From Drosophila pseudoobscura (lineage: Eukaryota > Arthropoda > Insecta > Diptera > Drosophilidae): a DNA stretch of 64,000 nt. Below are positions 24,801 to 37,900 of this stretch, one piece after another. Position numbers and translations under genes: made by a program. A model generated the notes under the pieces. That model was not told where the DNA came from and did not search any database. It worked only from the letters and a program-made list of their open reading frames with translations. Location of the stretch: the NCBI RefSeq assembly GCF_009870125.1, contig NC_046681.1:18799001-18863000 (forward strand), given 5' to 3'. The stretch's first letter is position 1. Every line of letters begins with the position of its first letter.

Positions 24801-27800
24801 ACGCATATCGCAAGATTAAACTTATCCCTGGAATCCTCGTCGAATCCCTGATCCCCTGACATGATCCCTTGATGCTTGCTTCGTTCTCCCTGTGTTCCTG
24901 CCACAAAATGAGGCAACATTGTGCCGAGGCATAAAACGATATTTGGATTAAACATTTAATTGAGGACTCAGCAGCAGCAGCCAGAAAGAAACCGGTGTGA
25001 CCATACGATCTCCTGCCTCTCCTGCCTGCTTTGCAGGGGTTGCTGCTGGCGAGGATTACCAGCCCAGGGAATGGTTGAATCGTTGAATGCCACATGCCTT
25101 GCCCCGCGGCTTCATTAACATATCAATGTCAGTGGCAGGCTCTCCGGCTCCCGCTCCCGCTCCTGCTCCTGCTCGTGGAATCCTTGAATCCCAATCTGAT
25201 TTCTGGGTTCCGGATTCCGGGAGCTGATTTCTGATTTCGATTTCTGGCTTCTTGTGGAAATTCGCTTAAATTTTTAACAAGACAAATACCCAAAGCACAT
25301 GCCACATGCCAACTGCCACACCCCCTCAGTCCTCCCCTCCCCTCTCTTTCTAGGAAGTAATCAGAATGAGAAGGCAACAGAGCAAGAGAGAGAGAGAGCA
25401 AAGGAAAAGGAAACTTTTCTAATTTTGCACAACTGTGGAAAATGTGGCCGCAGGGCGTGGAATGAAATGCGAAGGCGAAAGAAAATCGTGCGGCTCGAAG
25501 GGAAAATCGAAATAAAATCGACAAAAAAAAAGCATCATAAAAAGTTGAAGAACTCCTCCGCTCCTTGCCCACTTTACCCCCCAACGTCCCCACACTCCTC
25601 TTGTGGTTCAAATGGAAAAGTAGAAAAACCTTTTATTCCACAATGTTTGCTTAGTCCTTTTGCCAATTGAACTTTTTCCCGAATCGAAGAGCCAATCGAA
25701 GAGAGAATCGAAGGAGGAAAAGGCAAGAGAAAGTAGCGAGAGAGAGGCGGGGGGCGAAGAAGGGCAGGAGAAAGCGGACTGGAGCGGAACACAATACTTA
25801 AACGCCAAAGTTAATTTAATTTTTTATTTAAAATTCAATCTACAAACTAAAACAAAAAGTGCACACAAAAAACCCCACCTCCACCCTCCACCCGGAAAAA
25901 AATGTGCAAAAAATCACTGCCGAAAGAGAGAGAAAGGGAGAGAGAGAGCAAAAGTTGCACACAAAAAGCGCAATGAAAAAATGTCTAGAATAAGGGGAAG
26001 TGTAAGAGCCGTACAGTATTCTGTAGGAGGAACTGCAGGACATGGGATGTGGTATGTCGGCGAGAAAGAAAGAACAGGACCAAAGTGGAGCACGAGTTTG
26101 GAGCTTAAGCGAGGAGTCGCGCATCCTCCGCTTCCCCAATCCTGCAGGAATAGATATTGTAACCAAATGTGTATAATTTTTCTAAACTCTTTCTAATTTC
26201 TTCAGACTTTCTTGTCCTCTTGTTAAGGTTTTACCACTTCGGATCTCAAGGGGAATTCATTGTATAAAATTCATTTAAGTGGAATATAGCATAGCATTGT
26301 TCTGGAAATAAATTGGTTATATCGAAAAAATTAATTGTATTGAAGTCCGTAGTAGAGAAGTCCGACTGTACATATATCGTGAGATTATACATATTTCTGC
26401 CTGATATATCAATGAACGGTAATCACTATTATATTATTCTAGAAATAGGAAGGTGGTAGAACGGTTTCAACTTGAGATTTAGTGTTATTTCTCATGTTAT
26501 ATCTTTCCCTATACAAAATGTACATAGCCACATCAAATTTGATACAAAATTCGAACTTTTTATGATGGATATTCCGTATTCCATAATCCTAATCAACATC
26601 GTCTAACTTTATCCCCATAGCAATGGTGGCTTTAGCTTCCAGGCTTTCCTTGCCTTTCCTTTCCTGCTTTTTCCTGTCTGTCGCTTTTCCCGTCGGGAGT
26701 TCCCTGTGTGTGTGGTGCCGTCACATGTAAGAAGTTCAGTGCAAAGCCAAATAGTGGACCCACCAAGGGGGCGGAGGAGGATGAGGTCTTGTGGTTGGGG
26801 ACACACAATGTCCAATGTCCTGGCTCTGCTTTCGGGTCCTACTGCTGCTGCTGCTACTGCTGCTACTGCTGCTGCTGTGTCCTTGTTCTGTTCTGGTTGC
26901 TGATTAATTATTCAATAATTTCTAAAAGCATTTGCCAACATTGGACGTCATTGAGGCCATCATCCTTTCATCCTTTTACGTGGGAGTCATGTGGGGCTCT
27001 CTCGTTGTGGCCCCTGTAATCAGTAGGATACACACACACACCCACTGACACTCACACACACACACACTCGGAGATCCCCGCACAATCACTCTTTCCTTGA
27101 TGCTCTTTCCTCTTCCAATCTGTGACATTTGTTGTTGTGGGAGAGGCAGGACGAGGACTATACGCTTCATTCGCTTTACACAATCCATGTGTGTGTGTGT
27201 GTGTGAGAGAGTTGCCACCACACCACCAGAGTTGTTGCATTTATCATTAGCCGAAAGCTTAGCTTTTGTTTTGCCTGCATTTTCGAAAAGCCGTAGACGA
27301 CCGACGACCGGCGACAACGACCCTCGGGGCCCCATTGGGGATTTTGCACTTTTGTGCCCTTTGTTTGATGTGGAAACTTTAGATTAAAATATTTTCATAT
27401 GCACAAACACACACACACACTCGCCAGAGAGTCACCAGGGAGAGAGAGAGAGAGTCGCCGAAAAGATGATTAGAGAAAGGAGGAGTAGTCTCCTATAGCT
27501 CCTACATTTATTCATCTTTCCTTTTGCTCCATCCATCCTTCGTTCCTTTGCTTAATATATGTCTGTATTCCGCTCTCTGTTCCACTCTCCCTAACGCCAT
27601 CCTTCGCCCGTTCCATTACATAAACGAGCACTCACGAAGGGCTCTGTTTCAGAGCTTCGGTTTTCCGCCGCTCGAGGATTGAGCGCATAATGATGTTTAT
27701 GTGTTGCCAAAAACATAAAAGCATTAATTTAGTCATTATCTTCTTAAGATATGGCGCTATATCAGAGGGAGAGCAGCAGAGCAGAGCAAAAGCAGCAGCG

Positions 27801-28995
27801 ACAGCGGCAGAGCAGAAGCAGAAGCAGAGGCGTTGGCTCCCCTCCCTCCTCTCTCCACTGCCGGCCTGCTTTCGTCGGCACTCCTCCCCACGCTCCTTCG
27901 TTCTCCTGATTTTGCACATTATCAAAGGCAACATTTTTATGCATCAAGCAGGCAGGCACCCCCTCCCCCTCCGCCTCGACGGGATGAGCAAACGGGATGG
28001 ACACTATATGGCCATCACTCTCTTTCGCACTCTCTCACTCTGACACTCGCATGACACTCGTGGGGGAGGGAGGCCGCGGGGTCTGTCAGTGATGACTTTA
28101 TCTGTATAAATAACTGTCAGAAGCAAAAAGCAAGAAAAAAACGACGAGAAAAGGAAGGAAAGGAAGCAGCGACGCCGCCCCATGGCAGAGTACCAGAAGA
28201 GTGAAAGGGGGGGGGGGGGGTGGGGATGCATGCGACAGCTGAGAATTATCTCCTCGCCAAGCGCCATCTTTTGCCCCCCTCTGCCAAGGCAACGGTAAAC
28301 GGGTAAATGAGGAAAGAGAGCAGCAAGCAGCAAGCAGCAGCACAAACAACCACCCACCACACGCAAAGAGAGAGCGAGAGAGTGAGCGCGCTTACCGCTC
28401 TCTCTCTCTCATTTCAATATGGTTTTTCGAGGAGGCGTGGCCTGTGCTCTGCTCTCATTGGCTGTGGGCCACGAAAATGTCTGGCTGCCTGTGAGACGAC
28501 CGACTGCACGAGTGTGTGTGTGTGTGTGCGTGTGCGTGTTCTGCTGCGGCTTGATGTCGCGCGCAACGCCGCAGACGACGACTCATAACGGTTTCGCACT
28601 TCGAGCGGACAAGAAGGGTTCACAGAGCAGCATCCGCATTTCGCATTCGCATCGGCAGCAAGCAGAATCCGCATTTGCGTGTCGCGTGTGTTTCCCTCCA
28701 TCCAGTGAGAAAGATATTGTATCTTGTATCTTGTACCTTGTATACCCCCAAGTGATTGTTTTGTGCAACCCGTACCGGAAAATCCATCAAAATTCTGTCC
28801 TCACTGTGGACCCCAGCGTCGGCTTCGCAATTGGCGGGCGGCGCAACCAACGGCGGAGGCAGTGGCAGCAGTACAGGCAGCGGCAGCACCACCGATCACC
28901 ATCATACCGTGGCCTCCTCGAAGGCCAAGTTCAAGATCACCGTCGTGTCCACGCCCAGTCCCTCGCCGCCGCCCACTCCCCCCTCGCTCGGCGGG
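21882..28995. other. non-coding DNA upstream of Gsc, including its probable 5'UTR
   Basis: No recognisable gene over 7 kb. It contains GA/CT-rich stretches (22217-22245, 24700-24770, 25380-25400), CA/GT tracts (27030-27065, 27190-27205, 28510-28530) and a 14-base G run near 28207. The stretch 28570-28995 probably contains the Gsc 5'UTR. No TATA box that I would defend. Confidence 0.55.
28207..28220. repeat. poly-G run
   Basis: Fourteen consecutive G on the plus strand in purine-rich flanks. Confidence 0.95.
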
Positions 28996-31900
28996 ATGGT
29001 GGAGACGAATTCCCCGCCGGCGGGCTACACGCTCAAGCGGTGCCCCAGCGATCTATCGGATGTACAGCAGCCTCCGCGACAGATTTCCCGCTCGCCGGGG
29101 AATGTCAGCAGCAATGCCGCCTATCACCTGACCACCGCCATGCTCCTCAACTCCCAGCAGTGCGGATACCTCGGCCAGCGGCTCCAATCGGTGCTCCAGC
29201 AGCAGCAGCAGCAGCAGCACCAGCAGCACCATCAATCGCAGTCCCAGTCGCAGACGCCATCCTCGGACGATGGCAGCCAGTCGGGCGTGACCATCCTGGA
29301 CGAGGAGCGGACGCGGGGCCTGCCAGTGGGGGCCACAGCGGCGTCTGCGGCTGCCGCCTCCCTCTTCACCATCGACAGCATCTTGGGCTCCCGCAGCGCC
29401 AACGCCCAGCACCAGCAGGGCAGCACCTCCTCCCACTCCCAATCAAGCAGCGGCGGCTGCCACAACAACAACAACAATAATCACAACAGCAGTGGCAGCA
29501 ACGGTCTGGGCTTGGGCCTCAAGCGGAGCACCGAATCCCCCGCCTCCCCCAACTCCAACTCCAGTTCGAGCGCCGCCGCCAGCCCGATACGACCGCAGCG
29601 GGTTCCTGCCATGTTGCAGCATCCTGGCCTGCATTTGGGGCACCTGGCGGCGGCGGCAGCAAGCGGTTTTGCGGCCTCGCCATCGGATTTTCTAGGTAAG
29701 CTTCCCCTTCGAACCCCCGCCACCCCCCCGCACTCACGACTATTGGCATTGATGCGGCTTCCGCTTGAGCCGGGAAAACACCTTAAGGGAAAAGCTGTGC
29801 CACTCTGCCACTCAAAGAACTCTCCTTTTCGGGGGAAGGGAGGGAAGGGGCATCTCGAGCGTATCTCGGAATCCTGGATTCCTGAATGGCATTATTCATA
29901 ATTAGGCAATGATCCGGAAAAGATGATTCCGCATTCCGTGTTGCGAGAGGATTTGCATTGGGAGATTGTTGCCACAAGGATGGGGAAGGGGGGGATGGGT
30001 GGGCAGGGGGTGTGGCGTGGGAGCTGCGACTTATGTCGATTCGAGCGGCAAGCGAGATCCTTCTTTGTATGCAGGAGTCTCGCTCTTTGCGTTTTAAATC
30101 ATTCAAAGGACTCTTGCCCCGCAGGACATGAATATTAAAAATGGGGGGAAACCGTTTTTTGGTTTTGGGAACCGGAAACGGAAGCCACACACCACAGACA
30201 CACGCAACATGGCCGTCGTTTCGTTATGCGCATTTTTAAGGATTGAAGGATGCTCCAAGTCCTCGCTCTCGCCCTCTGATTGTTTTTTTGCCCTGGAAAA
30301 TAATGAATTTTCTTTCTGCGTTTTTTGCAGTGGCATACCCCAATTTCTATCCAAATTACATGCATGCCGCAGCCGTTGCCCACGTTGCCGCCGCCCAGAT
30401 GCAGGCGCATGTCAGTGGGCACGGCGCTGCGGCCGCTGCTGCCGCCGCTGGTCTCGCCGGCCATGGCCATCACCCGCACCACCACTCGCATCACTCGCAC
30501 CCGCACCATTTGGGCCACCACCACGGACAGCATCACCTGGGCCACCTGGGGCACGGGCCGCCGCCGAAGCGCAAGCGGCGGCATCGCACCATCTTCACGG
30601 AGGAGCAGTTGGAGCAGCTGGAGGCCACGTTCGACAAGACCCACTATCCGGACGTGGTGCTCCGCGAGCAGCTGGCCCTCAAAGTGGATCTCAAAGAGGA
30701 GCGTGTGGAGGTGAGTCTTTAAAGAACATTTATGCATCTCAAGTAGGGGAATAAATGGCAGGGAATAGAGGTAGGAACTCTGTAAAGTGCGAAAAGAATA
30801 GGGTATAGATATTTTTTTGACCAAATATTCGGGATTTCCAAAGCCTGGGCATTTCTTAAGCAAGCCTCATTTTGCACATCGAAATCACTTCGTTTTAAAG
30901 GAAAGTCTCAAGTTTTTGTGGTTTCTAAGGAAAGAAGGTTTTCAGATCTAGAAATTACTTTCCTTAGGGAGCGTTAATAGCGTCAATACCATGTGAAGAA
31001 TACATTCCTGTCGGAATAAATCTGGTATCATCACATCTTTAATATTTAATTCCAAGAAAAGGTTTTATGGAATACAACTTTACATAAATGGAGGAAGAAC
31101 TCTTCATAATTTAATCTGGATATTTTATGCTTCAAGAGTGATATATGCGTGTTTCTTAGGGATTCGTGGTAGTCACCCCCGTATTAATCTCTTCAAAACT
31201 TAAGATTAAAGATGCTTTCAGCGTCTTCTATAACTTCTTTGAATCATTCTTCAATAGTTTTTTTAGAGACTATGCTCTTTGGGATATGCTCTCTCTCCTG
31301 TGTTGCCTAACCTCTTTCTCAACATCTTTTCTCTAATTTCTCTCGTTCTTTTTTGTGCTTTTGAAGTCACTCTTTTCTCAGTCACTATGCTTTTTCCCCT
31401 GCCTTTTTTCAACCAAACTTTTTCTCTATTGAACATTTTAATGAAATTATTTCTCAAACGTGCCTCTCCTCATTGCGCTTCAGATCTCTACGCCTCTTGT
31501 GCAATTCTCAATGTTTCCTCTCCTCCAACAATGTATCCTCTCCCATTCATTCTCATTGCATCTCTCGCTGGGTCTCTAATTTCACGCTCATTTTAATTCC
31601 CCGCGTGAAACCAATTGAGTGCTGCCCCTGCCACCATCTATCTGAATCGCAATCTCGCTCTTTTTCTCTGTGGATATCTCTATCTCTCTGGTATATATCT
31701 GTATCTCCCTTGCATATTTCAGCGCTTCCCCTGTGAAATATTTCGTGTTTATTTAGTTGTCAGGAGGCGGCGGCGGGGCAACATTTGCGGGGCTTCCTTC
31801 CTTCCACACACAGCACACAGAGCCAAAACCAAAACAATGCCAAGGAATCACTTAATTTGGGTAATGGGACATACACCACACACACACACACACACACAGA

Positions 31901-34900
31901 CATCGAGAGAGAGAGAGGAGGTCCTTGCATCAGGATAAGCGTTGGATTGTTGGACGCAGCCCAGCGCCCTCTTCTGGGGTCGGTCGTGTTTTCTGAGGTT
32001 ATGCCGTATCATTGCCAATGTAAATACCGCGATTCTGTCGACCTCTCTCTGAGGAAAAGCCTACCCCCGGGGGCATGCTTAGGCGGAACATCCCTTCGAT
32101 TCGGCGACGGAGGCAAATCTCTGCTGCATGTTGCTGCGGCAATTTGTGTGATTCAAAGTCCATTAGTGTCGAGGGTCGAGACGGAGCGGGAAGGGGGGGA
32201 AACCTGACAAAACAGCAAACAAACAAACGACGAAAAGTTGACAATTTAATTTGTAAGTAATTTTATGGGACCAGATAAACGCTAGAGAGACCCAGAGACC
32301 CCTCCCCCGCGTGACATACGACTTTCCCGCAGTTAATTTTCGCTTTCGTGTGGAAAAGTGTCTTTGATAAGGATTTATGCCGCTTCTCCCCCCCAAACTC
32401 TGTTTGTTACCCTGGAAATATGTTTGGTTGCCGGTCAAAATGTGTTTAATCTACGGAAAGGGTAGCCCCTTCCTCCTTCCTGCTTCCTGCCTCTCTCTCT
32501 CCCTCACCTGCGCAGCAAGGAGGGCGTACAAGTGCGACAGTTGTTGACATTTGCGCGTGCCGTGTCCCAGAAGGGAGGAGAGGGGTGCCTGTTTAGACTT
32601 GGGCTTAAGACAACTTAGGCAACATTTACTAGCCATTCTCCCAGCCAAAGGATAATGGATAATGAGCACGAAAGTATATCCTGGGGACAAATTGACACTA
32701 CGCCCGCGCCGCCTGCCACTAGGCGACAAATTTAACCCGCGGCGTCGGACAGAGATTCCTAAGCGGATTAGGACGCAGGTTGTTGCTGGGATGATGGGAG
32801 ATATCTAGAGGTTGGGGGGCAGGGCACAGGGCATAGATGCATGGGATTTCTCTCAACTAATTGAAATCGCCAGAAGCACGAAACTTGCTGCCTCATGGGG
32901 CAGACGCAGTAGGGGCTAGGGCTGGGACAGGGGCAGGAGGAGGAGACTAATTAACATACAACACACAACAAAAGAGAGACTTCAAATCTGTCTCTGACAG
33001 AAGAGAAGAGAAGCCAACGAAATCCATGACCAAATCTTGTGCTCAGTCATCGCCATCGCATCGTCATTGACTTAAGCAGCATAATCAACTTCAGAGATAC
33101 AGCCCCATAGCTCCACAGTGCCACAACTCCACCTCTCGCTGCCTTCTCCAGCTCCTGCCCCATCTGGTGGCCAGCTACTGTTTAGCATATTTGTATGCCA
33201 AGTGTTGCCACTCGAAAAAGAGTCTGTCCCCTGCCGCTGCCCCTGCCTTTATACTTTGTACGCCCATGCTTTTGGGGACCGTCTCTCTAAGACCCCAAGC
33301 GAACCATCATAAGTGGCAATAATTATTGAAAATCTTCGCCAAGACAAACAGCAGCAATAACAAAGAGAAAACAGACAAAAAACTATGCCTACCTTATAAG
33401 GGAAGGGGTTTATGATACGGATGATCAATTAGGGGCTGGGATTTGACAATTGAAAGGAGAAATATTTCATATGATAATTCGGTTTGTGTTCATATGCAAT
33501 CTTTTAGCTTGGGAACTCTTCATACCAAGTTTCATGAACATATCTGATCTGTGAGCATAGTTCCGATACACATGCTTATTTTAGCACATGTTATCTTCTG
33601 TTCATATGTACATATATCTTTACCCAAATCCAAGTTCCCATAGACCTCTGCCTTCTCTCTAGAGAGCCTTGACAACGCAACGGGTTCCCATCGAACCCTA
33701 AAACCATCATCATCATCATCATCTCGGTAGCGGCATTTAAATGATCTGCTTATTTTGACTTCATCATTTACAATTATTATTTTTATTTAGACACTCGAGA
33801 TCGGAGGAGAGACCCTACGGTCGGGTAAAACAGTAGCTCCCTATCACACACACTCACGGACACACTCGCTCTCTCTCGCTCACTCATTAACATACTCGCA
33901 GTCTTTGATTCACTCACACTCTTTTGCACATTCACGAGAGCAAACAAACGAGATTCCAATGCGACCAGCAAACAAAAGCAATTTCCAGACAAGCTGCTGT
34001 CTCGCTTTGCCTTTAGCCGCGGTCGCGCTGCTATCTCACTCTCATTTAAATTGTGCTCTCTGCATAGATACAAGGTATGTTAATGCAAGGTGAGGTATGG
34101 CCAATGATCACACACATGCTGCTTACTTAATTCTCCATTTAATATACTTTCTTCTTATCGAAGGCACCGTTATTCAAAAAAGAAATTATTACATCCCTCC
34201 AGGTCTTGCTTTACCTTCTGTTTAACATACCTTGGCTCATCTCTCCCACTCTCTCACTCCCTTTTTTCTTATCGTCGTCGTCGTCGTCGTCTGTGGTGCG
34301 TGCAAGTCAAATACGCCTAATCCCGCAGCTCAAGTGATTGAGGTGATTCCGTTTTTCTGATCGGCTACTGCTTATTCTCCTCCTCCACCCCCTCTGCCAC
34401 TTCTACTTCTTCGTCTTCTGAGTCGCTGCCGAATCAACAGCCACTGAGAGAGGGAGGGATAGAGGGAGAGCGAGACAGAGGCCGGCTTCAAGCGCTGGGC
34501 AAATATTTGTCTTTGTTCGTCGCCAAGAAATTAGTAATCATCTCCAGCTTGGCATAATTTGTGCTGCTGCTGCTCTCTCAGGTCGGTCGGTCCCGCTCTC
34601 TGTCCACTCTCTGTCCTCTCTATAAATATTGATGTTTCCCTCTCCCTCTCTCTGGCTCATAAATGGGAAAGGGTCACCTCGCACAAGTGCTGCGAAGAAG
34701 AAGATGCAGCAGGAGAAGAATGTGCCCACTCATCGCGCCTCCCTCCTACTCCTTTCCTTTTCTTCATTGTGAACTCTGATCTTTTCTTTTTGTGGCCAGG
34801 ACTGTAAAAGGTCGTGTCACCACTTCTCTATCATTCTCTTAGACCCTTTTTAAGGATGAGATGATCTGTTTGCCGCTTTTGATGTTGCACAATTGAGTGA

Positions 34901-37900
34901 GTGGCGGCCGCTTCCAGTTTCCTGGTTCCAGGGCCACCTGCGTGGCAATTAACTAAAATATTATTATTGTCTCTCTCTCTTTAGACATAATAATAAACAC
35001 GCCCCCGCAATGAAACGGCAATGAGCTGGAATCAGCAGATTTTCGTTAATTTTTCCGAGAGTGAATTTCTCGTTGTGACGAGTAGTCCGCCCCAGGGCAC
35101 AGCGGGGGATACATCCATCAGGCAGGAAACATGTGTTAAGGGGTCAGAAACCACCACCCACTCATCCACTCAAACGCTGCCCACTTTTCAGCCCGCAAAT
35201 CTCACACCCCTCCCGCTCTGATTGTGCGGCTGTTGTTGTTATAATTTTTCATAATTTTCCATTATTCAAACACTTGAGGATGTGGGATGTGCGGATGAGG
35301 ATGAGGATGAGGAGGGTTCCCTCAACTCTCAGGGGGATACTTTTTCGCCCGCAAAGTGCGTTTCTTGCCCCTGGCAGGGGGTGGTGTGTGGTGCCCCTGT
35401 TTGCTTTACAGTTTTGACTGTCGAACCGTATAACCTTCGACAAATATTATCACTGGAAGAGAAAATTGCCCTCGAAGCTGCATAAATTTACGCCAAAAGA
35501 AAAACCTCACTTAGAGTGATGAAGGGAGGAGGATAATCAGGGGCTGAGGTCGCAGGAACAGGTGCACCAAGATGGCCTCCAACCCACTAAGCTCTTAAAA
35601 GGTCGAGCATTTGGAGCGTGTCAGCGATTAGAAGCAGGAAAATCTTACGAATTATTTACATTTTCTATTATTTTTTGTTGTTTTTATGTTGAAAATTCAT
35701 TAATTTTGATGGTTTTTCTTCTGACGTTTGGACCTGAGAGGTTTTTAAAAGTATTTATGAGAGATTTTGTAAGAGTTTTGATTGCAAGAGACAGGAAATG
35801 AATACACTCACCCGTAAGCAGAAGAGTGACATATTTTTCGTAATATTCTAAATACACACATATAACATTAAAAAAATGAATCTCGAATTGAATCGCTCTC
35901 CCCTCCGGCAAGGAGTCATACACACATACATATGTATGTACTTATATATTTGCAGCCACCCGAAACGCACTTGCTGCTAAAATAACACTTTCGTTGTTCC
36001 TTTCTAATATTTCAATGTTACTAAGCGATCAACGCGTAGTTATTTATTTATGGTTAATTCTTACACAATTTACTTGCAAGAAACAAGAGTGTTAGCGCAC
36101 TTTTAACGCAAATTGATCAACTTTCCTGCCGCCGTTTTTTTCCCACTCTTTTTTTAGACTAACGCGTACTTCTACTCCCTTTTGCGTGGGAGGTATTTTT
36201 TGAAGCTTACGCTACCGCGATCTTTTTTTATCGGCTGGAGCGAGACAGGTGAAATTTTAAAGCTGAGAGCTGCTCTCTTTCTCAGCAAAAAATTGAGAGT
36301 AAGCGCATGGAAGCAGCGGCGGCGGCAGTGCATGGTTGCGCTGAGCTTTAATTAGTGCACATGCACTTAACCCTTCACTTCGCACGCACTCGAAACCCCT
36401 CCCGCTCTCCTCTTCCTCTTCACACCCCTTCTCATTGCCATTACTCCGACAAAGGCAAAGGGAATGTGCGTAACGAGCAATTTTCATGGCTGCGCGATTT
36501 TAATCCAACAACAGTCGCTGAGGGTGGGGTGGGATGAAGAGGTGGCACGACTAGCGCAGGAGGCACCACTCTTTGGTTGGTGACGAAGTTTCCGACCGAC
36601 TTGTGTTGCCAATTTTCACTAATTAGAGCCGTCGGACTGGCAAAAGGCAGCCGCCATTTTGTGTTGCCTCCAGCGGCGGGGACCCTTTTACTTTGTTTCC
36701 CCCCGCACAAACACTTTTCGGCAGAGTATGCCTCTCTCCCACACACTCGCCCTGTCTCTCTCTTGCTCTTGCGCTCGGTCCCTCTCGTTTTTGGCAGCAG
36801 CATTTTTAGTATTTTTTGCCATTTGCGATATTTTTGGCTTTAGAGCTGGGGACATTTTTGTGGCTGGAAAAACATACTGGAAATATTAGAAAGAGAGAGA
36901 GAGAGAGAGCGTGTAGCAGGTGCAGCTGCAGCGATTAACGAAGCGCAAAGTTATCATAGCATCATGCAACTCAGTAACTACATACCATGTGGCAGGCACC
37001 ACATTGTTGCAACATTTCATGCCGGACTGCACCATTTTTGGGTTGTAATCCAACAGTCAGCAACTGCAGTGATGACCTGACTCTTGCTGTCTCCCTTCCA
37101 CGCTGGAATAACACAGATGATGGATGATGGTCATGGTCCCACCGTCTATCTCCTCTCCTCTCTCTGGTTCTTTTCTCGTTTCTCTGTTAACCCCCCCATG
37201 GGCCCAAGCGTCTGGCCGAGGGACGAGCGTAAAGCGCTTTTGTAGTTAATTAAAAATCAACTGCCGTCGGTCTGTTTGTTCAATGGATTTCATGCACGTT
37301 TCCAATGTCTGTGCCACACACACTGCCTGCTCCCACACCCATCACCCGCTCAGAGCTTGCCACACTGAGGATTTCCGGCCGTATCAGCGATTTATGCGCT
37401 TTTGGATGAAAAATCTGTGGAAATATTTGCCGTGGCCCTGGCCCTGGCGCTGCTGCTGTGACGTGTAACGGTGGCACACGCCTCCAAGGCGTGCCGTGCC
37501 CCATGCATGCCAAGTCCTGGCGCCATTTTGTTGCCCATCAATCAGCCGCACCGCGCCCCTCCGCTCCGCCCCTGTCTCCATCTTTTTTCCGCCTTTGTTT
37601 ATTTAATTTTCACCGAAAAATGTTCACTGCCATTTTTGGCACAGCAGCAGCCCCCGCACCGAGAAAGCGGCAAAAAACGTGCCCGCGGCCCCGCTGGCAA
37701 AATTGTTGTGCGTTAGTCAGATTTTAAACGGATGGAGGGGCACACACACACTCTCCCGAGGGGGAGGGGATCACCACTCTCCGGTCGAGTGGGCGGCCGT
37801 ATGTTGGCCGTACAAATTACGGGATTAGCAGGGAGACGCGCGCGCGTTTTTTCCCGCACACGCCAAAAAACCCGTATACCGCAGAACCCCTTGGGGTATA

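Noticed and set aside
28419-29480. 353-codon plus-strand frame overlapping Gsc exon 1
   Set aside because: Shifted frame of the Gsc exon; Gln/Ala/Pro composition with no match, whereas the Gsc frame has the eh1 motif and correct splice phases.
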